From: Methanosphaerula subterraneus
GTDB lineage: Archaea; Halobacteriota; Methanomicrobia; Methanomicrobiales; Methanospirillaceae
Assembly (NCBI RefSeq): GCF_052055875.1
Contig: NZ_CP170508.1
Location: forward strand, 1,364,001 to 1,428,000
Direction: 5' to 3'
Length of the DNA stretch: 64,000 nucleotides
Position 1 is the first letter of the stretch; every line of letters starts with the position of its first letter. The position numbers were made by a program, and so were the translations under genes. Below are positions 25,051 through 33,280 of the stretch, piece by piece. Below the pieces are notes generated by a model. That model worked only from the letters and a program-made list of their open reading frames with translations, did no database searches and was not told where the DNA came from.

Positions 25051-25938
25051 ATGAAGGCGCTCATTGCAGAGTATACGATGACCAGAGAACCGGTCTGTGC
25101 AGAGGAGGGGAGAGCGATGTTCGAGGTGCTCTCGAGTTCCTTCGAACGGTGCGGTTACGAGGTGCTGACACCTGAGGAGGATGACTTTTCCGGGGAGATC
25201 CGGCGCCTCGCCCCCCTCTGCGATGTCGGGCTGGTGATCGCCCCCGACCCGCTCCTCGCAGGGTTCAGCGCGACCCTTGAACACCTGACCAACAATATCG
25301 GCTGCGGTGCGATGAACGTTGCAGTCTGCGCCAACAAATTGCGTGCCAAAGCGGTCATGGCCATGCACGGTGTTCCGGTCCCTGAGGAGGTGACGACCGG
25401 CCTGCGGATCGTGAAGCCGATCAGAGGCTACGGAAGCGCAGGAGTACGCCTGACCGACGGGCCGGCAGGGGTGGATGAATTTGGAGAGCGCTCTATCGAG
25501 GGCGAGCATATTTCAGTCAGCATGGTCGGTTCCCGTGTCGTCGGGGATGCCTGTGACAACTACTCAGGCGACCCGCCCCTGTTCCTGGCCATAAACAGGC
25601 AGCTGATCAGCCAGGGGCCCGACGGCCGGATCCGGTATCTGGGCGGCGAGACCCCGATCGATCACCCCCGCAAGGAGGAGATCATAGCAACCGCTGCGCT
25701 GGCTCTGAATCGGCTCGGCTGCCAGGGGTACACCGGGATCGACATGGTTGTGGCGGACAGGTGCTATGTAGTCGATGTAAATCCCAGGATCACAACGAGC
25801 CTGGTCGGCATCGCGGCCTGCATGCAGGAAGAGATCGCCGACGTGCTCGTCAGTGCGTCCCATGGCAGGGGACCCGCGTCAGTCCACCTCGCCGGCAGGG
25901 TCAGGTTTGATACCCGAGGCGGGGTCACCAGGCTATGA
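25051..25938 (+). CDS. mfnD: Tyramine-L-glutamate ligase MfnD (methanofuran biosynthesis)
   Basis: The ~295-residue ATP-grasp enzyme joins tyramine to glutamate with ATP in methanofuran synthesis, the first C1 carrier of CO2 reduction. The sequence shows KPIRGYGSAGVRL, SIEGEHISVSMVG and the metal-binding acidic end GIDMVVADRCYVVDVNPRIT. ATG 25051 (MKALIAEYTM) was preferred to ATG 25036 by family length. The stop overlaps the ATG of mfnF (25935), and pairing of an ATP-grasp gene with an mfnF-type gene supports the call. Confidence 0.88.
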   Translation: MKALIAEYTMTREPVCAEEGRAMFEVLSSSFERCGYEVLTPEEDDFSGEIRRLAPLCDVGLVIAPDPLLAGFSATLEHLTNNIGCGAMNVAVCANKLRAKAVMAMHGVPVPEEVTTGLRIVKPIRGYGSAGVRLTDGPAGVDEFGERSIEGEHISVSMVGSRVVGDACDNYSGDPPLFLAINRQLISQGPDGRIRYLGGETPIDHPRKEEIIATAALALNRLGCQGYTGIDMVVADRCYVVDVNPRITTSLVGIAACMQEEIADVLVSASHGRGPASVHLAGRVRFDTRGGVTRL

Positions 25939-26870
25939 TCGGAATCGATGTCGGCGGCGCAAACCTCAAGGTGGTGACCGAGGAGGGAGCAACGATCCAC
26001 TACTGCCCGCTCTGGGAGAAGGCCCCGATCACGGCACTGCTCCGACCCTATAACCCGGATCTCACAGAAGAGGCAGCTGTTGTGATGAGCGGAGAACTGG
26101 CCGACTGCTTCACTGGCAAGGAGGAGGGAATCCGGTTCATCGTGGATGCTGTCAGGGCGGCATTCCCAGAATCCCGATTCTATGGTATGGACGGAACCTT
26201 CCATGACAGCGCCGACCCTTCGCTTGCAGCGGCCAACTGGCTCGCCTCAGCCGACATGCTCAGACGGGAGCACCCGAACGCCCTGTTCGTGGACTTCGGC
26301 TCCACGACCACCGATATCATCCCGCTGACCCGGTTCTCTGATCTGATCGGTCTGACCGACCTGCTCCGGCTGCAGCAGGGGTACCTGATCTATACAGGGA
26401 TGCTCAGGACCAATGTCGCCGCAATCCTTCGCTCGGTCGAACTTGAGGGGGTCAGGACCCCGATCTCGAGCGAGTACTTTGCGACCAGCGCCGACCTCCA
26501 CCTGGTGCTCGGACATATATGCACCGATCAGTACACCTGCGATACCCCTGACCACGGGGAGAAGACCCTGACCGGTTCACAGAGGAGGCTCGCCCGGGTC
26601 GTCTGTGCTGACCTGGCCGAGATCGGCGAGTCGGGTGCCCGGTCGATCGCTGAGCAGTGCTGGGCGGTGCAGAGTCATGCCATCAGAAGAGGGGTGGAGC
26701 GGATCGCTGACGCCTCCGGTGCAGACAAGGTGTTGACCGCGGGGATCGGGGCCAGCATCGCCGCAGAGATGCTCGGCGGTACCAGCCTTGAAATGGAACT
26801 GGGAGACCGGACCGATGCTCTGCCGGCCTGGGCGGTCCGCGAGGTGGCATTGCAGAACAGATCACCCTGA
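25935..26870 (+). CDS. mfnF: MfnF, methanofuran aminomethylfuran-tyramine condensing enzyme
   Basis: The 311-residue protein belongs to the hydantoinase/oxoprolinase-like ASKHA group formerly called H4MPT-linked C1-transfer pathway protein. MfnF couples aminomethylfuran diphosphate to gamma-glutamyltyramine, forming the methanofuran core. Visible parts are MIGIDVGGANLKVVTEEG (phosphate-1 loop), LFVDFGSTTTDIIPL (phosphate-2 loop) and KVLTAGIGASIAAEML near the end. It overlaps mfnD by 4 bases. The two genes form a methanofuran operon. Confidence 0.88.
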   Translation: MIGIDVGGANLKVVTEEGATIHYCPLWEKAPITALLRPYNPDLTEEAAVVMSGELADCFTGKEEGIRFIVDAVRAAFPESRFYGMDGTFHDSADPSLAAANWLASADMLRREHPNALFVDFGSTTTDIIPLTRFSDLIGLTDLLRLQQGYLIYTGMLRTNVAAILRSVELEGVRTPISSEYFATSADLHLVLGHICTDQYTCDTPDHGEKTLTGSQRRLARVVCADLAEIGESGARSIAEQCWAVQSHAIRRGVERIADASGADKVLTAGIGASIAAEMLGGTSLEMELGDRTDALPAWAVREVALQNRSP

Positions 26871-26924
26871 CCAGGGTGACCGTCGATCCCTCTCATCACA
26901 GCCACTTTTTTGTTCAGGGTCGGA

Positions 26925-27524
26925 TCACTGCTCTGGATCAGAGCGACTCACAGACATGCAGGCAGCCAGCGCCTCGGCACCAGTGACCTGTTCTCCTGCA
27001 CTCCTGGCCGCAGCCAGCGATGACAGGTTCACAATCGAGAGGGGGAGGGTGATCCCAAAGAGCTGATTCGTCACAGCCGGCATGATCGGAAGGGTCGCGT
27101 AGTTTCTGATCGTGCCCCGGTGGAGGACGACACCCAGGTCACGGATCAGCCGGTTCGCCCGATTGTACGGCAACTGGTGGGCGAGGACGACACAGAGATC
27201 CACCACCGGAGATCCGAGATGAATGTCAGGGTAGAACGGGACTTCAGCAGTGACCAGCCGGTGGCAGGACCGGCAGTGAAAACGCCGGACCGACACCATG
27301 ATATCCACCTGGTCCGACCCGCGGAGAAGGGATGCAAACTTCCGATCCTTATAATCATGGACGAGCAGGGAGCCGCCACAGTGCGGACAGCACCGCCGCT
27401 CGGTGAAGACCACGCCATCCATTGCAGAGAGACCGGACCGGACCAGGTCTACCATCAGGGGAAACATCGGGGTCTTCTTCAGTCCAGACACATCCAGCAC
27501 GAGGTGATCATGCGCTTGCACCAC
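26925..27524 (-). CDS. Zinc-ribbon / helix-turn-helix protein, transposase-N-terminus-like, divergent from fdhAB
   Basis: From GTG 27524 the protein is 199 residues. It has a zinc ribbon (CCPHCGG at 45-51 and CRSCHR at 84-89) followed by a helix-turn-helix-like segment YNRANRLIRDLGVVLHRGTI, then a short hydrophobic tail. This order resembles the N-terminal DNA-binding part of ISL3/IS66-like transposases, but no catalytic DDE domain follows. The frame is open up to 27629, but a TATA-like TATACTTATATAC (27538-27550 on the minus strand) sits about 20-25 bases before GTG 27524, consistent with a leaderless start. It may be a domesticated regulator; its target is unproven. Confidence 0.6.
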   Translation of the reverse strand: MVQAHDHLVLDVSGLKKTPMFPLMVDLVRSGLSAMDGVVFTERRCCPHCGGSLLVHDYKDRKFASLLRGSDQVDIMVSVRRFHCRSCHRLVTAEVPFYPDIHLGSPVVDLCVVLAHQLPYNRANRLIRDLGVVLHRGTIRNYATLPIMPAVTNQLFGITLPLSIVNLSSLAAARSAGEQVTGAEALAACMSVSRSDPEQ

Positions 27525-27604
27525 ATTACCCCAACAAGTATATAAGTATATCCTAGTCTCACCCAATCTACAGGGATTCGGGCAGATCAATACCCACCCA
27601 CAAT

Positions 27605-27660
27605 ATACAATTCTCCAAAATTGTATCACTACAGTTAAATAAGTAAAGTTACTTAAGTAA
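27605..27660 (+). promoter_or_regulatory. fdhAB promoter region with two inverted repeats
   Basis: ATACAATT (27605-27612) and AATTGTAT (27619-27626) are perfect inverted arms with a 6-base spacer. A perfect 12-base palindrome TTACTTAAGTAA covers 27649-27660, directly followed by the AT-rich ATTAAAAT, one candidate TATA box; AGTTAAATAAG (about 27633-27643) is another. The arrangement looks like operator sites flanking or overlapping the basal promoter. Confidence 0.5.
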
Positions 27661-27689
27661 ATTAAAATCTAACAGTTCGAGGTTTTCCA

Positions 27690-29750
27690 ATGGAGATGAA
27701 ATACGTACCAACGACCTGTCCGTACTGCGGAACAGGCTGCGGTTTCAATCTTGTCGTCAAGGACGGGAAGGTTGTCGACACCGCACCATGGCACCGTGCC
27801 CCCGTCAATCAGGGCAAGACATGTGCAAAGGGGAACTATGCAGCCGAGTTTGTGAACAGCCCGGACCGGCTGACCACTCCCCTGATCAAGAAGGACGGCA
27901 AGTTCGTCGAAGCATCCTGGGACGAGGCATATGCACTGATCGCATCCAAGTTCAAGGCATACAAGCCGGAAGAGATGGCATGCCTTGCATCCGCCCGTGT
28001 CTCCAATGAAGAGAACTACCTGATGCAGAAGTTCGCTCGGGCAGTCCTCAAGACACCACACATGGACCACTGCGCCCGGCTCTGCCACGCTTCAACCGTC
28101 GCCGGCCTTGCAGCCGTCTTCGGGTCAGGTGCAATGACCAACTCGATCGAAGATATCGCCGAAGCCAAGTGCGTCTTTGTGATCGGGTCCAACACCTTTG
28201 AGCAGCACCCCCTGATCGGTCGCCGGATCATGATGGCCAGGCTGAACGGGGCAAAGGTGATCGTTGCAGATCCACGGTTCACCCCAACCGCCAAGCAGGC
28301 CGATCTGTACCTGCCCTTCTTCTCAGGCACCGATGTCGCCCTGATGAACGGGATAATGCAGTATATCATCAAGAACGGCTGGGAGGACAAGGAGTTCATT
28401 GCAAAGCGGACTAAGGACTTTGACAAGCTCAAAGAAGTCGTGATGCAGGACACCTACAGCCTCGAGAACGTGGCAAAGGTCACCGGCCTCCATGCAGAGG
28501 ACATCGCCACCGCAGCCGAGTGGATCGCCAAGGCCGATTCCAGTGCACTGCTCTACTCGATGGGGATCACTCAGCACACCGTTGGTGTCGACAATGTGAA
28601 GACCACGGCAAACCTGCAGATGATCACCGGAAACCTCGGTAAGCGGGGCGCCGGCGTCTGCGCACTCCGTGGCCAGAACAATGTGCAGGGCGCCTGCGAC
28701 ATGGGCTGCCTGCCGAACGTCTACTCCGGTTACCAGGCGGTCATCAATGCCGACCTTCACAAGAAGATGGAGGACGCATGGGGCTGCGACATCGCCGAGG
28801 GCAAGGTCGGGTACACCGTCACCAAGATGATCAATGTCCTCGCCGACGAACCAGGCACCCTGAAATGCCTGTATGTTATGGGCGAGAACCCGATGATCTC
28901 CGACCCGGACCTCCACCACGTCGAGAAGGGACTGAAGAACCTCGAGTTCATGGTCGTGCAGGATATCTTCCTGACTGAGACCGCAGAACTCGCAGACGTC
29001 GTCCTTCCGGGCTCCTGCTACGCAGAGCGCGACGGAACCCAGACCAACACCGAGCGGCGTGTCCAGCTCTGGAGAAAGGCACAGGACGCACCAGGACAGG
29101 CAAAGCCCGACTGGCAGATCATCTGTGAACTCGGAGCCGCAATGGGTTACGAGAAGCAGTTTGCATTCAAGAGTGCAGAGGAGATCTTCAATGAAGTCGC
29201 AAAGGTCACCCCATCCTATGGTGGTATGACCTACGCACGCTTAGGCGCCGAGGGACTTCACTGGCCATGCCCAACCGCAGAGCACCCAGGAACCCCGGTC
29301 CTCCACAAGGAGAAGTTCGGAACACCGGACGGCCTCGGTATCCTCTCACCAATCGAATGGAAACCACCGGCAGAAGTACCGGACGCGGAGTATCCACTCC
29401 TGCTCACCACCGGCCGCTGCATGTGGCACTGGCACACCGGAACCATGACCCGCCGCTCAGAGAGTCTCGAGCGCGAGGAGCCGACCGGCTGGGTTGAGAT
29501 GAACCCTGAAGACGCAAAGGCACTGGGCATCAAGGACAAGGAGATGGTCCGGGCAATCTCCCGCAGAGGAGAGATCACCATCGGTGCACGGGTCACGAAA
29601 GACATCAAGAAAGGTGTTGTCTTCATGCCATTCCACTTCAAGGAGTGCGCAGCGAACGTCCTGACCAACAATGCACTCGACCCGATTGCAAGTATTCCAG
29701 AGTACAAGGCGTGCTCTGTGAGGATTGAGAAGATTCCGGAGGCACAGTAA
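27690..29750 (+). CDS. fdhA: F420-dependent formate dehydrogenase, alpha (catalytic) subunit, Cys form
   Basis: The 686-residue molybdopterin enzyme oxidises formate to CO2. The N-terminal 4Fe-4S site uses Cys10, Cys13, Cys17 and Cys45 (CPYCGTGCGF, TCAKGNY). The catalytic position in CARLCHAST is Cys132 rather than selenocysteine. MGITQHTVGVDN, GENPMISDPD and the C-terminal molybdopterin dinucleotide segment GRCMWHWHTGTMTRRSESL follow. A GAGGT at 27679-27683 precedes the ATG. It overlaps fdhB by one base. FdhAB passes electrons from formate to F420 or to heterodisulfide reductase. Confidence 0.96.
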   Translation: MEMKYVPTTCPYCGTGCGFNLVVKDGKVVDTAPWHRAPVNQGKTCAKGNYAAEFVNSPDRLTTPLIKKDGKFVEASWDEAYALIASKFKAYKPEEMACLASARVSNEENYLMQKFARAVLKTPHMDHCARLCHASTVAGLAAVFGSGAMTNSIEDIAEAKCVFVIGSNTFEQHPLIGRRIMMARLNGAKVIVADPRFTPTAKQADLYLPFFSGTDVALMNGIMQYIIKNGWEDKEFIAKRTKDFDKLKEVVMQDTYSLENVAKVTGLHAEDIATAAEWIAKADSSALLYSMGITQHTVGVDNVKTTANLQMITGNLGKRGAGVCALRGQNNVQGACDMGCLPNVYSGYQAVINADLHKKMEDAWGCDIAEGKVGYTVTKMINVLADEPGTLKCLYVMGENPMISDPDLHHVEKGLKNLEFMVVQDIFLTETAELADVVLPGSCYAERDGTQTNTERRVQLWRKAQDAPGQAKPDWQIICELGAAMGYEKQFAFKSAEEIFNEVAKVTPSYGGMTYARLGAEGLHWPCPTAEHPGTPVLHKEKFGTPDGLGILSPIEWKPPAEVPDAEYPLLLTTGRCMWHWHTGTMTRRSESLEREEPTGWVEMNPEDAKALGIKDKEMVRAISRRGEITIGARVTKDIKKGVVFMPFHFKECAANVLTNNALDPIASIPEYKACSVRIEKIPEAQ

Positions 29751-30991
29751 TGGCAGCAAAAGGCGACATGGTCCTGGCCTGGACCACCAATGCAGACCTA
29801 CAGAAGAAGGCAGAGTGCGGAGGCGCAGTCACCGCCCTTCTCAAGTATGCACTCGAAAACAAGATCGTCGATGCAGTGCTGACCGTGCAGAAAGGGGTTG
29901 ACCTCTACGATGCACAGCCAGTCCTGATCACGAACCCCGATGACCTGAACAACACGGCAGGTTCCCTCCACTGCGGAACCCTGCTGCTCTCCAAGCTGAT
30001 CAAGAAGTACCTCGACGGCGCCAACGACATGAAACTCGGTGTCACCGTCAAGGGCTGCGACATGATGGGGATGTACGAGCTGGCCAAGCGCAAACAGATC
30101 AACCTCGACAATGTCATCATGATCGGGGTGAACTGTGGTGGTTCAGTCAGCCCGGCCCTCGCACGCACGATGATCCGTGAGAAGTACGAAGTCGACCCCA
30201 ACGACGTGAAGAAGGAGGAGATCGACAAGGGCCAGTTCATCATCGAGACCGAGGAAGGTCACAAGGGTATCGCTATGGATATCCTCGAGGATGAGGGCTT
30301 TGGCCGCAGGACCAACTGCCGCCGCTGCAAGCTGAAGGTCCCCCGCCAGGCCGACCTCGCCTGCGGGAACTGGGGCGTCATCGGCGACAAGGCAGGCAAG
30401 GCCACCTTCGTCGAAGTCTGCAGCCAGAAGGGCGCAGACCTGCTTACCAAGGCAGAGCAGGCAGGAGCCATCGCCACCGAGCCAGCCCCAGCAAAGGGGA
30501 TCGAGATCAGGGGCAAGATCGAGGGCGCCATGCTGAAGCTCGGCGACAAGTGGCGAGCAAAGGACTTCGCCGAACTCGGTGAAGGACAGACCCGGCTCGA
30601 AAAGATCATGAAGGAGACCGCACGCTGTATCAAGTGCTACTCCTGTATCGAAGCCTGCCCGATCTGTTACTGCGTGGACTGCTCCACCAAGAATCCGGCA
30701 CTGGTCACCCCGGGAGAGATCCCACCGAACTTTATGTTCCACCTGATCAGATACGCGCACATCTCAGACTCCTGCGTGAACTGTGGACAGTGCGAGGAAC
30801 TCTGCCCCGCAGAGATCCCGAACGCCCTCTTCATGCATGCACAGCAGGTCGAACTCGAGGACCTCTTCGGCCACAAGCCGGGTGTCGACATGACCCTCCC
30901 GGTGCTGGCACTGGTTGAAGAGCGTGCAGAGCGCGACCGGCTTGCAAAGACCGGCAGCGACATGATCTATCTGAACTGCTTCAACAAATAA
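29750..30991 (+). CDS. fdhB: Formate dehydrogenase beta subunit (F420-reducing, FrhB family)
   Basis: The 413-residue subunit binds FAD and 4Fe-4S clusters and transfers electrons to coenzyme F420. The FrhB-type core spans about residues 1-270, with ECGGAVTALLKYAL, VKGCDMMGMYEL and GVNCGGSVSPA. Two ferredoxin-type clusters follow: CIKCYSCIEACPICYC and CVNCGQCEELCP. Its ATG lies inside the fdhA stop (TAATG), so the subunits are translationally coupled. A T-run follows the stop. Confidence 0.96.
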   Translation: MAAKGDMVLAWTTNADLQKKAECGGAVTALLKYALENKIVDAVLTVQKGVDLYDAQPVLITNPDDLNNTAGSLHCGTLLLSKLIKKYLDGANDMKLGVTVKGCDMMGMYELAKRKQINLDNVIMIGVNCGGSVSPALARTMIREKYEVDPNDVKKEEIDKGQFIIETEEGHKGIAMDILEDEGFGRRTNCRRCKLKVPRQADLACGNWGVIGDKAGKATFVEVCSQKGADLLTKAEQAGAIATEPAPAKGIEIRGKIEGAMLKLGDKWRAKDFAELGEGQTRLEKIMKETARCIKCYSCIEACPICYCVDCSTKNPALVTPGEIPPNFMFHLIRYAHISDSCVNCGQCEELCPAEIPNALFMHAQQVELEDLFGHKPGVDMTLPVLALVEERAERDRLAKTGSDMIYLNCFNK

Positions 30992-30995
30992 TCCC

Positions 30996-31002
30996 TTTTT
31001 TT
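30996..31002 (+). terminator. T7 terminator after fdhAB
   Basis: Seven T residues begin four bases after the fdhB stop, matching the usual archaeal termination signal. The following 90 bases before the convergent kinase gene contain nothing else recognisable. Confidence 0.5.
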
Positions 31003-31096
31003 AAGAAAAGTGAATGTGTCTTAAAAATCCAAAAGAGTGGAACCGTCCTTCAACCACATTCCATAACCTGACGGATATGACTGTCAGATCCGAAGG

Positions 31097-32218
31097 TCAA
31101 CGATCCTGAGAAGAATCAGGCACTTGTGGGCCAGTGAAAAACTCATACGCGCCGGCCGGCACGATCATCTCGAACCTGGCCCCCTTATCCGGATCCCCAA
31201 TCTCCTGCAGAGTGATCCCGGTCACCGCCAGAATTTCACGATCAAGGAAGAGACCGTATCCCCGGACGGCATCATAATCTCCACCAAAGATCCGTTCTTT
31301 CTCATATTCCAGGATCCCATCCCCGTTATCGGTGTAGATGATACAGAGATGGTTCCCCTGCTCTTCGGACCAGAGTTCACCCCGATCCCCCCCGCGCTGG
31401 CAGGTACTGGTGAGGAGTGTGGCGATCACTCTCACCAAGAGCGGGTCTGCGAAGAGACGGACCGCACCCCCCCTGACCGTGACAGAGGGGACACCCGATG
31501 AGGCGTTCTGAAGTGCGTCAGCGACCGCCTCATCGAGATATTGCCAGCGTGGGAGGACCGTCCCATGGGACTGGATCTCACGGGTGAACTCGATCCGCTG
31601 CTGGATCTGTCGGGCACCAAGGCTTACCCTGACCAGATCCTCCTTTGTTTCAGGATCGGTGATCGACTCACCTGCAAGGTCGAGATACCCGAGCACAATC
31701 GTCAGTTCGTTCATAATATCATGCCTGACCACCCGGTTGACCAGGTGAAGGTTGGCATTGGCAGAGAGCAGACCCTCAATGGCCCTTCGCTGGGTGAAGA
31801 TATCGGTCAGTGTCTCGATCCCCCCGATCACAGTCCCGGATAGATCTGTCACGACGGCAGCCTTCACAATCACCTGGCCACCGGCCCCACCCCTGATGCA
31901 GGGCAGATGAACCTCTGCAGAGACAGTCCCCGGATCCTGTTCGAGGATGGCGTACAGGCTCAGGTCGGGAGGGGTTCGAGACGGCACCACCAGGTCGACC
32001 AGAGGGGGACGTTCATCCCCATAGAAGGTGATCCCGCACGCCGTCCCATCCTTCCCCACCATCTCTTCGCGGGATACACCGGAGAGTGTTTCAAGGCGCC
32101 GGTTCCAGCCGACGATGCAACCGGAGAGGTCCACCACAAACCCGGGGTTCGGAAGGAGATCGAGCGTACGGCAGAGGAGGGACAGACGATCTTCAGATGA
32201 GGAGGGTGGAGACGACAT
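31097..32218 (-). CDS. PAS-domain sensor histidine kinase with a degenerate N-box
   Basis: The 373-residue soluble protein has a PAS domain (about 15-140), an H-box VVRHDIMNEL with phospho-acceptor His166, and a HATPase domain (about 225-360). The G1 box DNGDG (297-301) and RGYGLFL (319-325) are present. The N-box, normally Asn-rich in this position, reads VIATLLTSTCQR (264-275) without the Mg-coordinating asparagine, so ATP use may be impaired. There is no membrane span. It is divergent from the response regulator (203 bases between them), suggesting a two-component pair. Confidence 0.85.
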   Translation of the reverse strand: MSSPPSSSEDRLSLLCRTLDLLPNPGFVVDLSGCIVGWNRRLETLSGVSREEMVGKDGTACGITFYGDERPPLVDLVVPSRTPPDLSLYAILEQDPGTVSAEVHLPCIRGGAGGQVIVKAAVVTDLSGTVIGGIETLTDIFTQRRAIEGLLSANANLHLVNRVVRHDIMNELTIVLGYLDLAGESITDPETKEDLVRVSLGARQIQQRIEFTREIQSHGTVLPRWQYLDEAVADALQNASSGVPSVTVRGGAVRLFADPLLVRVIATLLTSTCQRGGDRGELWSEEQGNHLCIIYTDNGDGILEYEKERIFGGDYDAVRGYGLFLDREILAVTGITLQEIGDPDKGARFEMIVPAGAYEFFTGPQVPDSSQDR

Positions 32219-32421
32219 GGGATCAGTCTGTAGTTGTCAGATAGTTGGGAGACAGGGTACTCATGTCTTTCGATGGAGTGCCTGGACATCCTGAAGAGAG
32301 AACCGGTTACCCGTTCTGTACGTTCCTCGAAGGAAACCGCAGGATTATAATAATTATAGAAACAGATATATAACTGGAGAAAGAACGCGAGCAGTTGCTA
32401 TCAATCTGCAGTTCTGTATTC

Positions 32422-33207
32422 ATGGCAAACCCAAAGAAGATCCTGATCGTCGAGGATGATGAGATCATTGCGAGTCTGATCGAACGGATGCTCCAGAAGA
32501 AGGACTACACCATCGTGGCCAAGGTCACGAGCGGAGAGGAGGCACTGAACAGGACCGCAGATCTCGGGCCGGACCTGGTGCTGATGGACATCACCCTCAA
32601 GGGGGTTATCGATGGGATCTATGCAGCCAGGTACATCAATACCATCTTCAATATCCCGGTCGTCTTCCTGACCGGCAGTTATGACGACGAAACGATCGAA
32701 CGGGCCAAGGTGGCAGAGCCGATGGGGTTCATCAGCAAGCCGTTCAATGACAGGGATCTCTATTCAAATATCGAGATCGCGCTGTACAACCATTCGATGC
32801 GAAAGAGGGTGCTGAACCTCAAGGATGGGGGAGTAAAGAGTGTGATGGCCGCACTCGATGCCGTCATCATGACCGATATGAAGGGCAGGATCTTCTTCAT
32901 GAACCCGTATGCCGAACAGCTGATCAATGTCAGTTACCGACAGGCCATCATGCACTCGATCAACAAACTCTTCTTTTTAATCGACATCAGGACTGGACAG
33001 CCGATCGAGGATCCCATCTATGAGGTGGTGAAGGAGAGCATGGTGATCGGGATCGAGAACAACCTGGCCATGATCACCAACGACAAGAAGAAAAGACATA
33101 TCACCCTCTCGGCACGGCCTGTCCGGGACAGCAGGGACGACGTTATCGCAGTCTATGTAAAGATCCATGCCCGCACCCAGAGCGAGCGAAAACTGTTCAC
33201 CTCCTGA
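32422..33207 (+). CDS. Response regulator with C-terminal PAS domain
   Basis: The 261-residue protein has a CheY-like receiver (1-120) with EDD at 11-13, phospho-acceptor Asp56 in LVLMDI, Thr84 and Lys106 (FISKPF). A PAS domain follows (about 135-255), and there is no DNA-binding output domain. It may signal through protein contacts or feed a kinase. ATG 32422 was chosen because the receiver begins MANPKKILIVEDD; an upstream ATG at 32395 is less likely. It is divergent from the histidine kinase. Confidence 0.88.
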   Translation: MANPKKILIVEDDEIIASLIERMLQKKDYTIVAKVTSGEEALNRTADLGPDLVLMDITLKGVIDGIYAARYINTIFNIPVVFLTGSYDDETIERAKVAEPMGFISKPFNDRDLYSNIEIALYNHSMRKRVLNLKDGGVKSVMAALDAVIMTDMKGRIFFMNPYAEQLINVSYRQAIMHSINKLFFLIDIRTGQPIEDPIYEVVKESMVIGIENNLAMITNDKKKRHITLSARPVRDSRDDVIAVYVKIHARTQSERKLFTS

Positions 33208-33247
33208 TTGCGGGCACGGGGCCTCTGGATGACGGTCGCGTGTGCAC

Positions 33248-33257
33248 TATTTTAAAA
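33248..33257 (+). promoter_or_regulatory. TATA box for leaderless endA
   Basis: TATTTTAAAA is an archaeal TATA box centred about 28 bases before GTG 33281. The spacing places the transcript start at or very near the start codon and argues for a leaderless mRNA. Confidence 0.55.
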
Positions 33258-33280
33258 CCTGCCCCTCCAATAAGTTCCTC

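Noticed and set aside
26925..27524. Complete insertion sequence
   Set aside because: No DDE catalytic domain, terminal inverted repeats or target duplication was seen around the zinc-ribbon gene.
28074..28086. Selenocysteine in FdhA
   Set aside because: The catalytic codon encodes Cys (CARLCHAST) and no in-frame TGA occurs.
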